NCBI GenBank assembly: GCA_037953625.1
Contig: CM075655.1
Coordinates: 123,387,001-123,451,000, forward strand
Length of the DNA stretch: 64,000 bases
Source: Crotalaria pallida
Taxonomy: Eukaryota; Streptophyta; Magnoliopsida; Fabales; Fabaceae
Direction: 5' to 3'
The notes under the pieces are model-generated. The model was not told the origin of the DNA. It did not search any database and saw only the letters and a list, made by a program, of their open reading frames with translations. Below, in pieces: positions 21,448 to 34,318 of the stretch (position 1 is its first letter; each line of letters begins with the position of its first letter). Made by a program: the position numbers and the translations under genes.

Positions 21448-24400
21448 ATGGCTCTTCATGGCTCTCTCGATGTTTTGATGAATGCCACTTATGTGGTCTT
21501 TGCATCCTTATCTGCTTTCTTCTTAAGTGTCATCAAAGGTTCACCCTTTTCTTTTTTTGCTTTTACCATTTTGTACTTTCTGATTTTTTATTTTGTACGC
21601 AGTTGAAAAGATTTCATTTTTACATTTGCTTTTTTTAAGTTCTAAAGCGAATTTGGAAGATGGGCCTTTGAAATTTTTCATCAAATTCTCTGCAGGTGTT
21701 ATAGTGGGTCCTATTGCTGCTCTATTACTCATCATAGGAAACGTTGCTGTGATTTTGGGATTGTTTCCTTCACATGTAGCTTGGACAGTTTACACCCTTT
21801 TGAAGTATGGCTCTTCTTTACCTTCCCTGTTTTGTAATTTTAAATCATACACAATGGTTTGAACTTTGGAGATGGCTTGCAGCTACATAAGTGTATCACA
21901 TATTCTTATAGGATTGGCATAAGTGTGTTCATGATAACTTGATGAAATAATACCACCTGATGGTTTGTAGTAATATGAAGTGTGTCCATCCAGTTATTTA
22001 GCAAATGTTCTTAAGTATTTAACAAAATAATATAAAAAAATTAAACAAATCCTATTTTGTGCAATTTCTCATCATTCTACATGGTTCTGTAATGGTTTGC
22101 TTATGCAGGATGCAAATTTTTGATACACCAATGAAAGTTGCAATCTTGCTTGTTTTGCCTGCCTTGTTTGGTCTATGGTTGGGTCTAGGAATATGTGGAA
22201 TTGTGCTTGTTGGGGTGGGCTATGGCTTTTTCACCCCATGCATTGCAACTTTTGAGGCCTTCAGACATGATCACGATTCCAAGAAATTTTGGCATTGTAT
22301 TGTGGTGAGCTTCCAATATGTTTTTCTTCATGACGCATTAACACGCGTCTCTGTTTAATTTATCAGCACAATATTTGTTTTTGGTTAACTTTATTAGCTT
22401 ATTTTACTTACTTTCACTAAACCCAGGATGGAACATGGGGAACTATCAAAGGCAGTTTGACTGTAGTTAGGGATTTTGCTGATGTATGTTACCATTCGTA
22501 CCCAAGTTACCTGAATGAACTACGGGAAAAACCTTGCTCTGATGAGCACGAGAGGCTAAGGTAATTGTTATCTAATTATTTAAGTTAACTATGTCTCATT
22601 TCCTTCTTTAACTATGAAGATCATAGTTGGGATTAGGGAAGTTGTGATCCTAAACTCAAGTAAACATTTTTTTTTTGTTTTCCAAATTATCAACTTATTA
22701 AAGTTCACTTCATTTTTTTTGTGTGGGAATTAAATTGGTTTTTGTTTCTTTAATCAAAATTTATATTTGCAAATGTTTTAAGCAAATTAATCGTAGGGGG
22801 TCAAGTCCCCTGGCATTTGAATCTGAAATCTGCTTAATTTTATTTTGTGTTGCAGATTAATTCTTGTTCCTGGATGTATCGTTGTTGGGATAATAGGGCT
22901 AATTGTTGAGCTTCTTCTTTACACGATAATTGCAATAGCAAAGAGTCCTTACCTGTTGTTCAAGGGATGGTTTCGATTAGTGCATGATTTAATCAGCAGA
23001 GAAGGTCCATTCCTTGAAACAGCTTGTGTTCCCATTCTTGGTTTGTTAATATTTGTATGGCCACTTGTTGTCATCACAAGCACTGTAATGGTCATTTTCT
23101 CAAGCATTTTTATTGGACTTCATGCATCCGTTATAGTATATCAGGAAAGATCTATTCGTAGCGGTTTAGCCTATGTGATTGCTATGGTTGCTGAGTTTGA
23201 TGAATACACAAATGACTGGCTTTATCTTCGAGAAGGGACAATCTTTCCAAAGTAAACATTTTTTCCATTTAGTTTGCCCTCCTATTTCTAGTTCCCTGCC
23301 ATTTATTCCATTAGCATCAGCATTCATTTTGTTTGCAGCCAGGCCCCAGTATCGGAAAAACGTGGATTCTCAATCTGTTAGAGGAAATAGTGTGGATGGA
23401 AGCAGATTAAGTGCTCCCACCGAGCCACCTGCAATGTTAGTGCCAAACTTAGCCCATTCAAGATCAGTAAAACAGACAATTCAAGAAGTGAAGATGGTGC
23501 AGGTATGGAGTCTAATTCTACCTTATGTGAATAAGTTCATAGTCCTTCTATGTTTGCTTGCAGCTTCAAACACCAATGTTCTATAAAACTCTGTGTCAAG
23601 ATATCTAATTCGGTTAGGTCAACGCATAGGAAACTCCTAAAGTATACAACTGGTAACGAAGAGCTCTGCACATGTAAAATGTTAAAAGGATTTTGCAAAA
23701 CAACCCTCTATTAAATGCCATAAGTTGGGCCTGCCGGCTTCAAATTTGTTAGTTTTCCATTTTCAAACTAAAATAATTCTAGGATCAAGATGCTATACTA
23801 AGATTACACTAGTAATCTGAAAAGATGCAATAGATGCTAAACTCAAACCATAGTAGATTATATGAGTAACTCTGAAGTTTTGAAAATGAAGAAATGGAAA
23901 AACAAATAAATATATCTAAAAATATGATTTGAGAGTTTGAGTGAAAGTCCATGTTGGAAATGTGCTTATTCTCATTTGAGGCCAGGAGATATCTATAATT
24001 TTTTTTTACCAATATATGAGTATGTATGTGAGATCTTATCAGAACCATGAAGGCACTTTTCTAATCTTATGTTGTTGCTGTTGAAATATGTAACATGACA
24101 GATATGGGGAAATATAATGAGGTCTGTTGAGATGAGAGGGAAGGATTTATTGGATGCTAATGTGCTAACAGCAGCTGATCTTTATGAGTGGTTGAAGGGA
24201 AAGAACAGTGACTTAGCTGCCGTAGTTGGTGTTGGTTTGCCGTGTTATTCACTTCTACAAACTCTTCTCTTCTCTATCAAATCCAACTCAAGTGGTGTAG
24301 TGCTACTTGATGGTTTTGAGATGAACTATTTAAACAGACCAAAGGATAAATTGTTGGATTGGTTCTTCAATCCTGTAATGGTTCTGAAGGATCAGATTAG

Positions 24401-24855
24401 GGCCATTAACTTGGAGGAGGGCGAGGTAAGATATTTGGAGAGAGTTGTTCTCTTTGGAAGCAATGCACGACGCTTGCAAGCTTTCGATAATGAAGATTTT
24501 GTGCTTCAAGATGCTGTTAGAGCTGCTCAAATCCAGGGACTTTCCAGAAGGTATGCATTGTGAGAATAAGACATTTAATGACTTCACATTTGTGAGTGCG
24601 TGCTCTAGATTATGGAATATCTACAACTATAAAGAGATATATGAGACTTATGTGCTTATTTTCTAGTATGGGATACTTATACATACATTTTTCAGGATGA
24701 TTGGAATGATAAGAAGCGCATCAAAGCTTCCAACTTACCGAAGAAAGTTTCGCCAAGTGGTGAAGGCTTTAGTTACTCATTCTATTGACAAAGATATTTC
24801 TGCAAGATCCGGCAGCAGGTCATTGATCTCGGATGCCTCGGATGAAATTGTTTAG
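21448..24855 (+). CDS. Polytopic membrane protein, At3g27390-like, 564 aa
   Basis: Eight exons join in phase: 21448-21538, 21696-21804, 22109-22304, 22427-22560, 22856-23251, 23343-23502, 24102-24550 and 24696-24855 (TAG). For exon 6 only the second of three nearby acceptors (gcagccag) keeps the frame. The protein opens with hydrophobic segments (residues 10-30, VIVGPIAALLLIIGN at about 31-55, and about 70-110) and has further ones in exon 5 (VGIIGLIVELLLYTIIAIA; ILGLLIFVWPLVVITSTVMV). A soluble C-terminal half of about 250 residues follows, including a Ser-rich tail ending DASDEIV. This layout and length match the plant family annotated as uncharacterised membrane protein At3g27390 (588 aa as I recall). 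Molecular function is not known. The start is supported by ttaccATGG and the immediate membrane segment. Confidence 0.9.
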
Positions 24856-26726
24856 GAATTAGGATAAGCTTAACTAGTTTTCTTTTCTTCTTTTTTTTTT
24901 TTTTGGTATCTACTCTTGTCAAGGATACATTGTAGATGTCTTTAGATTGTTGTAAGAGCATTTTGTGTTCAATGCAGATTCATGATATTCTCTTCTTTGT
25001 GTGCTACTGCCTTTCTACTCTTCTTTCTTTCTATTTTTTGGTGAGTTCAAAGCGTTATTACTTATTACTCTCTAAATTCTTATAACTTCCACTGATTTTT
25101 GGCATAAGAGCTCTCAATATATTTGTAGAGTTTATGAAATGTCTGCTCCAAATAAAGATTACTTGTCTCACTAATGTTATTTAACGTATTTTTCTTAATC
25201 CTGATATAAAATGATAAATGTCAACTATTTAAATACTGAGATTGTAGAAAGAACAAAGTTTGCTTTAAACTACGGATGGGGCTTCCACAAGTGCAGTAAT
25301 CCGTTGTTCAAATCACTTCAAACTGCACGATAAATGAGTAGTTAGGCGCCTAAAACATAGTTGTAAAGAAGTTAAATTTCATATTCAATCCCTTGCTAAT
25401 GTAATTCTGTGAGCAAATCACATATGGATTCAAATCACACTAGAAAATCACTTTCAAACCTCGCTCTTTTGTTTTAATTTTTTGGTTAACTAACTGCATT
25501 TGCTTTGTTGGTTGGTTATGTAAAAGTTGATGTACAAATAACGAAACTCAACATTTAATATGCCATCCAAAAGTTTTAATATGGGTCTGATTGGCTTCTT
25601 TTTTTCTTCTTCTTATCTTACTTTTGATTTTTATTTTGGTTACTTAGAAGGTGCTTTAATTTTTAGTAAGGAAGGAGCAGGAGAGAGGGATAATAATAAT
25701 AATATGATGGAAGATACAAACTCTTAAGATGGTGACACTGACAAGTGAGATATTATCTTTCACAGAAAGGGTACTTGGGAATACAGGCTGTGTTGAAAAC
25801 GGAAGGGCAATCCTCTTAAAGGGGCTGAATGGACAGCTAAACACAAAAGAGCTACCCTTCTTGAATGGACCACTTTGGCATAAGCCCATTATGTGCAAAA
25901 ATGCAAACCAGAAAGTATCAGCAGCTATCTTCCCTAACCCTTTAACAACCAAAACAAATTAATTGCTATATAAGAGCATGGGCAGGGATTGATTTTATTT
26001 TAATATGGACAAAAGATATCTTAATCAACTTTGATGTTTGAAGATGACCTATTCTTATTATATTAGCAAATTTTTGGATTCACTTAATTACACCTCTCAT
26101 CTCTTTTGTTTTAAAAGTTAAGTTGAAAATTTAAAAAAGAAATTGTTAGTTGAATTGTATCATGATTCAATATTTAAATTGACGTTGTTGGCTCAAAAGG
26201 GTTTTTCTATGGCTAGATCCAATATGTTTAAAGAGTAATGATTGAGAGACCTACATAAAAAGAGCTACTCATAAGCCTACACATTAGGATCTAGACATTT
26301 GTCATTTAAGTTCTTTTATTTAATTTTTTTTAACTTGAAAATAACAAGTGCCATAATCTTATATGTAGGTTTGTAAGCTTATAGGTCTCTAAATCATTTT
26401 CCCCGTTCAAATCCTAAATTTCAATACCTAGCATAAGATAAAGTGCATATATAATTTCTTGGAGGCAAAATATAGGAGATGTTTCAGTGTAATATTAATG
26501 AGAGAGGATGTTTATCTCTATATATATTGTTTTATGCCACTTAACAAAAAAAAATAACCATTGTTCTATGCATTTGTATACACATACAAAATTAGGTGAT
26601 TCAAGACAACCTCAAAAAAAAAAAAAACTCCTGATTTTAGAAATGAACTGGACATAAAAAATGGGGTTTATTTTACTGTAATGTTGTTATGAATAGAAAA
26701 AAATATCACAAATTCATTTCTCTTCA
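24856..26726. other. Intergenic region; 3' UTR then AT-rich spacer
   Basis: It holds the 3' UTR of the membrane-protein gene (to about 25000). A stretch of more balanced composition at 25729-25962 contains a 77-codon ATG frame on the plus strand and an overlapping 98-codon frame on the minus strand. Neither resembles a family I know, so no gene is called; an exon of an unknown or non-coding transcript is possible. Confidence 0.4.
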
Positions 26727-27060
26727 CTTCCTCCGCTTCAAATTATAAGCAACAAAACACATACTTTTCTTGGTTTAAAATATAAACAAAATTAACTAAT
26801 TTTATTAAATTTTGTTTCATTCTCAATGCCAATTTCCTAAAACATCTCTAGAAAATTGTTACTACCTGTACTACTTTCCTAAAATACCTCTGTTTTTATA
26901 AATTTGAGAAAATTAAATACAATCAACTAACCTCCTGAATAATATTGAGAATAAGGAGTAACAATTTTCTAGGAATGTTTCAGAAAAGTAATATTGAGAA
27001 TAGAACAAAATTTAAGAAAATTGGTTACTTTTCCTTATATTCCAAATCAGAATATAAACT
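26727..27060. mobile_element. Stowaway-like MITE, reverse-orientation family member
   Basis: It starts cttcctccgcttcaaatt and has internal segments (gttaactaattttatt, tctcaatgccaatttcctaa) that are the reverse complement of those in the 27836 and 61853 copies. The structure looks rearranged in the middle (two copies of the 'ttctag.aat' arm), and the right end is eroded. Confidence 0.55.
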
Positions 27061-27835
27061 TAAATATAGCATACAGATAAAGAAGTGTAGTTACATTTCT
27101 TGAAACTTTATAAAGATATTTTAATACTACAATTTTACACTCTTGACTTATATTTGGAATTTCACAAAGACTGTATATCACAGTATTTTACATTAATGAA
27201 TAAATGATAAACAAGATAAAAGAGCAATAAATACTTTCTAAAAAATGCAAAGTGACTTATAAATAAAATTAAATAATTTTTCTAAAATATGATATCTAAA
27301 TAAAACTAGATAAAATATTTTTTTACATTGTTAATGCATCAATCATTTACATTAATTTTAATTACCGGTAAAAATTAATAATCACAAATAAACAAATAGA
27401 TAATACTGCACTTAGTCTTGAGAACATAAAAAAAAAACCCTTTACATCATTGATACACAGCCTATAAAGTTTTTTTTCCTGTTTATAAAATTCTCTTAAC
27501 AATAGTGACAGATAAAAGTGAAGAGTATTAACACGGTGGAGCGGAAAGAAAATTTTGGGAAAACATGGAAGTCAATATTGGACGTGGTAATGAGGGACCT
27601 AAAGTGGCATAAAAAGAAGGGAGAAGTGAAAGAAAAGGGCACAAGATCCAAGAAGAATGGTGCCGTACCTAAGTGACGCCATTCTACTGTGTGTGTAGAT
27701 GTAGATGTCTGTGCCCATTTTTAACTTTCCTTTCAAATGGCAATGGGGTATTTTATCGAGCGGTTAAAATTTGCGGACCATAATCTTATCACAAACGCTA
27801 ACAATTGTTTTTTAATCTTAATACTGTGATACGAT
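27061..27835. other. AT-rich spacer
   Basis: No gene is seen. A short, less AT-rich stretch at about 27530-27730 is not recognised. Confidence 0.4.
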
Positions 27836-28118
27836 GCTCCGACGGCTCGAATTATAAGCAAATCCAACCACTTTTACGCTTATTAAGGAGGTTAGTTGAT
27901 TGCATTTAATTTTCTCAAATTTATAAAAAAATAAAGGTATTTTAGGAAAGTAGTATTGAGAATGAAACAAAAATTTATTAAGATTACAATTTTCTAGAGA
28001 TGTTTTAGGAAAATAGCATTGGGAATGAAACAAAATTTAATAAAGTTAGTTAATTTTGCTTATATTTTAAACCAAGATAAGTATGTTTTTTGTTGCTTAT
28101 AATTCGAGCCGGAAGAAG
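27836..28118. mobile_element. Stowaway-like MITE
   Basis: The ends ctccgacggctcgaattata and ttataattcgagccggaag are inverted repeats. The interior closely matches the copy at 61853-62136 in the same orientation (shared 'acgcttattaaggag', 'tagttgatt', 'ttctagagatgtttt'). The reading frame MFHSQ... found here and in other copies is a by-product of the shared repeat, not a gene. Confidence 0.75.
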
Positions 28119-28151
28119 TAGTACAGTATTTATCTAGAAAATGCTATTAAG

Positions 28152-28340
28152 TAGGGATGACAATTGGGCCCGGACCCGCGGGTACCCGCAGGTAAGTAAT
28201 ACCCACAACGGGTCCGGGTCTGGGTCCAAAAAAGAGACCTATGGGTCCAAATAATGGTTTCGTCTGGGTACCCGTTTTGTACGGGTCTAGATCCGTGACT
28301 GAGATATCGAGACCCGTACGTACCCGGATCCGTCCATATT

Positions 28341-28377
<37 letters not shown>

Positions 28378-28685
28378 GGCATGTTTGTATTTAACGAGAG
28401 AATTTCTTTGATATCTGTGAGTGTTTAACAGTGGTAGAGATTGATATTAAGTAGAGTATGTAATAATGTATCAAGGATCTCTCGGTCTATCAAAAAAGAC
28501 ATAGAAATTAATTTTAAAAATACAGTAATTTTTTCTTTAAAAGAAATTACTAATGGGTATCCACAAAACCTATCTGAGTATTCGAAGACCCGCCTACTCA
28601 TTATGCAGCGAGTACCCGAGCGATTCAGAGTGAGTCCGAGTCCAATAATTTATGAACGGGCCCGAGTATTCCATTGTCTTCCCTA
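28152..28685. mobile_element. hAT-like MITE, 534 bp, 8-bp TSD
   Basis: Terminal inverted repeats TAGGGATGACAATTGG (left) and, read in reverse from the right, TAGGGAAGACAATGG. The flanking 8-bp repeats CTATTAAG (28144-28151) and CTATCAAG (28686-28693) match at 7 of 8 positions. TIR length and 8-bp TSD fit the hAT superfamily. The interior carries GC-rich gggcccggacccg-type arms near both ends and a (TA)n tract. No coding capacity. Confidence 0.8.
28345..28371. repeat. (TA)n microsatellite
   Basis: An almost pure TA run of about 13 units inside the hAT-like element; likely length-polymorphic. Confidence 0.85.
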
Positions 28686-28706
28686 CTATCAAGTGAATTC
28701 AGTATA

Positions 28707-28800
28707 CTCCCTCCGTCTTCATTATAAACCCCCTTTCTCTCTCACAAAAAGAGGCTTATAATAACAAAAAAGAGCTTATAATAAGGATGAGAGGGAGTAT
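28707..28800. mobile_element. Very short Stowaway-like MITE (about 94 bp)
   Basis: ctccctccgtcttcattata at the left and cttataataaggatgagagg at the right, bounded by TA on both sides. It is shorter than the 240-340-bp copies elsewhere in the window, so it may be an internal deletion derivative. Confidence 0.6.
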
Positions 28801-28910
28801 TATTTAAATAATACTCTACTAAAAGTTATTTTTGTACAGTATTGAAAAATGATGAGTTTAGAGAATATATCAAAAATTATTGAATTACAACTTTTTAACG
28901 CTTTTTTTTT

Positions 28911-29084
28911 TTAAACCAACCAGTATCCGGATCTGGTTTACTCAGAATTCGATTCATTCGGTTCGACTCAACTGAACTCGCACTAAGCGGTAGGGGTCTC
29001 CCAGCAGGGTTGCTCCATACCCAAGACTCAAACTCGAGACCAGTTGATTAAGAGACAACGTGAGCTACCACTTAACTAACCCAC
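28911..29084 (-). mobile_element. tRNA-derived SINE, minus strand
   Basis: Reverse complement begins gtgggttagttaagtggtag, an A box, then has a B box (tctcgagtttgagtc) about 35 bp on and ends in a poly-A run (poly-T at 28912-28922). It matches the SINE at 47468-47653 along its length. No clear TSD. Confidence 0.7.
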
Positions 29085-31079
29085 ATTATTATTTTTTTAA
29101 ATATTATTTTAAGAAGTACTTTTAAAATACACGTTTACAAGGTTATATTTATTTCAATTTTATATGACTAACCAACTCGTAATCTGGAAAGACTATATAT
29201 TAAGCATCATATATCATATTTCATACAAATACGGAGTATATCAATAAATGTGTAGATTAGGGGATGAAAATTTGTTCAAATAAATTTAACTAGAATTAGA
29301 GTTTTTGAGATAGCAATTACGTTTCCCTTAAAAAAAAAACAAAAAACAAAAAAAAACAAACAAACGAGATAGCAATTACGTTAAATATTTGCAAGGGAAA
29401 ATTTTAGCCATAATGATTCTATCTGGATCAGATAAAAATTGCCTGTGACAAATAAAAGATAGTATATATTTGAAATTTAGGGGAAAAAATATTCCATACA
29501 TAGATTTAATTTCACTTATCCTGCAGCATCAGTAAATTGCTACATCAATGATCGCACTTGCTCCATCCTCCTAAGTCTATAACCGTCCATATAACCCAAA
29601 ACAGAAACTCCCTGTTCCTATTCTTTACCTTACCTTAGCCACTGACACATTGCACAATTTGGAAGCTAGCTTTCACTCACTCTCGCAACCGTTGATATAT
29701 CAAATCAACGAACAATTCGATGCATGTCAGGTCCCTCCAAGCCTAACTCCTCTTTCTTTCATTTATGATCAAGCAGTGCGTAAATTTTACTGCTTCTTCC
29801 TTTTTCTGGGGGGTTGGCTACCTATTTCAAGCCTCCACATGCTGTTGTACCTTTGATTTTATTTCGTCTTAGCTACGGATATATATAATTACCTTACCTT
29901 AATTTTAAAGTCACATTTTGCAATTTTTAGATTGTACTTGTCTCTACTGTCCCATTCTCTCAATCTATGTCAATTATGGGTTCAAAGTTAAAGTGTGTGT
30001 TTTGATTCAACTCTAACATAATGTTAACCCATATGGCAGTGTCTTTATATATAGGATCCTATGAAAACTCTTTTTTTTTTTAAAAAAAATAAAATTAATT
30101 AATACTAATAAATATTGATATGTCAGTCATGATGACCACTTTGTTGTGCCCACGTCTGTCACCAGTACCGAATGTTGTAGTAAATCAATTAAGGGACATC
30201 GATAATAATAATAATATTAATATCATACATATGGCTAATGGCTACTCCTGCACACAATAAAGACACCAAGACAAAGGAAATAATTAGTGTCCAAGAAGTA
30301 TCCATCTATCAGATCAGAAAGAAATCAATCAATACTAATTTTTGGTTGTGAATCTAGGTTTTACGTACATTGTACCTAAGTTTGCAAATTGTGTTGTTAA
30401 TAATTATTGGTTTACACGGACAAGATAGATAGGAAGGACAGAAAAGGTTTTGAGTTTGTGTGTATTTGAAATTATATACTGTATTCTATATGTGAATTAT
30501 ATATAGTTTTCATCATGAGGGGGGCCTAGTTGCATTGAGTAATTAGGAGAAAGAACAATCTTGCATTAAAATGAATTGGTTTCTTGTTTTCTTGTCTTAC
30601 CTATTCATAGTTAGTGACAGTGGTTTCGCTATTCAAAATTCAAAATTATATCAATGGGGATTGTGTTCTGATCCGATAGACCCGCACGAACACAATTATT
30701 TGAGTTCTGAACCAGAGTAATTAATAAATTGGCAGTAAAACACAACAATATTCAGAAGTGATTCATATATCCAACGCGGAGAAAATTTTTGAAATGGACA
30801 AAGGCTTATCATATGAGAACAAAAACAAATTTTTAATATGATCTGAGTCGTCCTACTTGCTCGTCTAGGTACAAAGGGTCTATTTATTGAGTTAGAATTA
30901 TTTGATAATTAAAATTTGTGATGAAATTAGTTGAAATTTATTATTTGACTAAAAAAATTTGTATTATTCATTTAATTTTTGTTTGTATTTAATTAATGTA
31001 ATTTGGTTAAAAAATCGGAAAGTAAAAATGAAGCACGATTTATTAAAAGCTCTTATATTTTGTTTTAGAAATTACATAG
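29085..31079. other. Spacer with no supported gene
   Basis: A moderately GC-balanced stretch at 29520-29870 includes a 68-codon frame (29650-29856) without recognisable homology; it may be an untranslated exon of something unknown. The rest is AT-rich. Confidence 0.35.
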
Positions 31080-31900
31080 TATTGTTCAATAACACGGGCT
31101 TGTATTTTTTTTTAGCTTGTAGCTTTTTCACTTGGTAAATAAGTTAGTATAGTAGTTCGGTGAACAAAAGCTTATGGTGTTTGCAGCTTTAAAAAATGAA
31201 CTCTTGGAATTTTTGAAAGCTAACTTTTAGATTAATTAGCTTTTCAAAATATTTAAAGGCTTATAATAAATCATGTATCATTTTTGCCGTTTATTACTAA
31301 ATTACAATAAATAAAAACGGGCAAACAAATATTTAACAAATTTTTGCTAGTTTTGCCAAACAACTTTAATTCAATAAGTTATCCCCACAATCATGGTTGT
31401 GTTTGGTAAAACAAATTTATAGTTTATTTACTAACTTTTAACTTATTAACTTGATAAATAAGCTACTATAGCTCTTTGATAAAGAAATTAAAAAAAAAAC
31501 TTATAATTTTTAAAAAGGGGGTTTGTAGCTTTTCGAAAGTTAGCTTTTAACTTTCAAAAAGCTACTTGAAATAGCTATCAAATAAATTAAAGAACTTGCA
31601 ATAAATTATGACTCAAATTATAATCATATATCATGACACAAATTATATCTTTTATGATTATATATTTTTTTCGAATTATAAAGAACTTGCATTTTTTTCT
31701 AATTATAATTATATATTCAGACCCAATTATATCTTTTATGTTATTTAACAAATTTTAACTAGTAACACAACTAATTTTGCTAAACAGTTATAGTTCAATA
31801 AACTAACTATATCACTATAAACATTCAGCTATGATGCTACAACTTTACAACTTTCAGTTAGGTTCACAATTATCAGCTATTGATTATAAGTAATTTTGTT
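31080..31900. repeat. Degenerate 'tgtttggtaaaac' repeat with inverted arms
   Basis: Multiple segments such as 'ttttgccaaacaac', 'gtttggtaaaacaa', 'aaagctacttgaaatagct' and 'agcttttcgaaagtta' occur in both orientations. The same vocabulary is found at 39096-40045. Probably one or more decayed MITEs; boundaries unclear. Confidence 0.5.
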
Positions 31901-34318
31901 ATCATTTACTACATTAAATCAATACCAAATTTTAATTTTCAAATAAAACAGCCACATCCATCTCCTCACCAAAAAATAAATAAAAAATAAAAAACTTTGT
32001 TTCTTTGAAGTCAAAGCAGTCGTACTACACCGTAGCAAATCATAGATCCAAAATTCTTTGCTTTTCTTCCCACTACAAGCGATCATGATGTTGCATGAAA
32101 AAAAACTCCAAAACCGGAACTTGATATACTTCGATTATCTTAATATATATACTCAAATGTCACATTTTTTCTAGGCAGTTTTGCATGCGAGTATAATGAG
32201 GTAAAACAAGTTTTTTTTTTCTTTTTTTATCTACAAATAACTTTTTATTAATGATGAGTACCTAACAAATCTATACAATTTCAAAGATATTTATATTCAA
32301 GACTTATTACCGTGTGGTATACCAAGACTTATTAACTTCTACTATTAAAAATATATTTTTAGTAAAATTTGTTAATATTTTTGTTGATGATATTGTTTTG
32401 AAGCTAAGTGTTATTGAAAAATACAGTACGTACACCTTAGATTTATTATTATTATTTAAGTATGACTTAATTATGCATAATACATATATCACATTAAAAT
32501 CAACCTAACTCTTATCTTATCAATATTAGGACATCGTTCAATTAAGTTAGAGTTTAAGCAAGTGATATGCTCGAAATATTAGACCAATTACACCCTATTC
32601 AATGATTATATCACATGTATGATGTATGTATCTCATTTCCAACTATTTACGCTCTTCTAATAATCAAAGATGAGATGAACATGTATGTTGCCTTTAATTT
32701 CTTCTCCTTTTGGGGAAATTAGAGAATCCCCTATATCTAAATGTACACATCTTACCAAAAGTTGGAAAGGGGGAGAAAAACGAGCTAGAAATTGAAAAGT
32801 TTCAAAGAATCAGGACCCTCAAGGCGATGGGATATGTATCTGACAACTCTCACCAAATCATACCCTGATTCGCAATGCAATGATTATTATAGCATAACAG
32901 AAAAAGCAGCACCAGCAGCATCTTCAGGCACATTTCTGGCTGTAGAAGAATCAAGTGGTCTTTCACTCTCTCCCTTTCATTCATCCCACACCACACCAAA
33001 TCATCATCATCATCATCAAATCCCACACGCCTCAGGGAATCTCAATCTTCACACCATGTGCTGCAATTATCCTGTGCCTTAATATGCCGTGTTGTTATAG
33101 TACGTGACAAACACGTTCCTCCCACGCTAGCTAGCTGGTACTACGCTACATAGCAAAGCAATTAAATTTATTTCAAAACCAAAAACGACGTACGGCTTCT
33201 CCAACCTCTACCTTTCAATATCACCAAATTTATGGAAATAATTGATGCGTGGAGAAATTTTCAAAAGGTTCCATTACCTGAAATTTGATAAAGGCCGTTT
33301 ACCTCCCCAAAAAAAAAAAAAGGGAAAGAAGAAATTCGATAAAGGCCAAGTACTTTTGTGTTCGTTTAATAATTTATTAAACAAAAAAGAGACGAAGAAG
33401 AGGTAAGTTTTGGAAATAAGAATAACTATACTCTACACTCCTACTAGTGATTTTTACTCCCCTACCAAATTTGGTGTACTTGTGAAAGTGGAGTTCATTT
33501 GCTTCCAAGATTGGAAGACTCTACTCACATGGGAAGGGTAATAAGATCAGCTTTCCCACTCCCTCAAACACGTGCCCGTAACTTACACGGCATGGTGCGT
33601 GTACCTGCCCCCTCCCACTCCCAACAAGATTAAACAAACATAACCATCACCCTCCTCCTCCTCCTCCCAGCAGCATCAGCTACCTCCTTCAGACCTTCAT
33701 TCACCCGTTTTCACTTTATGCCAGTTTATCTTCTCCCTTCTGTTTCTGTCTCTTTTTCCTTTTATTATTCAAAACTTCATAATGTGCAAATTCTGAATAA
33801 AAAAGGAAACGGAAAAAAAAAAAGGTACAAACAGACAATTACTGAATTAGCTGTACCTCTCTTAACGACAAAATTAAAACAAAGAATAAGACACGAATTT
33901 TAGGGGAGGTTAAAGAGAAAACGAGAGTGAGTGGTACTCTATATGTAGGACAGTGTTGTTTGCTCTTCCATGAGGGAATTTAATTACATAATTCTGCGCT
34001 AGCTACCTTTAGCGAGCTTCGATCCGTATATAATAATACTAATAATAATAATAACCACCCGTGAAAAAGAACAAAGGGAGCTGAAATACCTTTTCAGCTT
34101 AATTAACCACTGAGAAATAGCAAGGAAAAAAAAGAAAAAGCTGTACATCAAACAAAATAGTCCTGACTGGTTCAAAAGATCGATAAGACTGAAAAAACAA
34201 GATGCCTAAAACTAAAACGTAAGAATAATGTCAGCAAAGTGGCATGCTTTGAATCCGTCACTGTCTTCTTCTTCTTCTTCCTTGGCGAGAATAAGAGCCA
34301 AAAATAGAACGGATTCGT
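31901..34318. other. Spacer downstream of the KRP gene
   Basis: No gene is supported. A frame at 32792-33082 opens with TTG, not ATG, and shows only low-complexity His/Ser residues from a (CAT)n tract at about 33000-33020. A CTC-rich tract lies at 33648-33668 and an (ATA)n tract at 34028-34052. Confidence 0.4.

Noticed and set aside
25656..25962. Overlapping open frames on both strands
   Set aside because: No recognisable protein, no splice context and no clear start preference; kept only as a note on the spacer.
27818..28033. Recurring small frames beginning MFHSQ (also near 36572 and 61799)
   Set aside because: They lie inside Stowaway-like MITEs and recur because the repeats share sequence; no codon-level conservation is evident.
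28441..28761. 106-codon open frame
   Set aside because: It lies mostly within the hAT-like MITE and runs past its end into flanking DNA, so it is not a transposase or host gene.
32792..33082. 96-codon frame with a His run
   Set aside because: It opens with TTG rather than ATG, and the His run is a (CAT)n microsatellite; no homology recognised.
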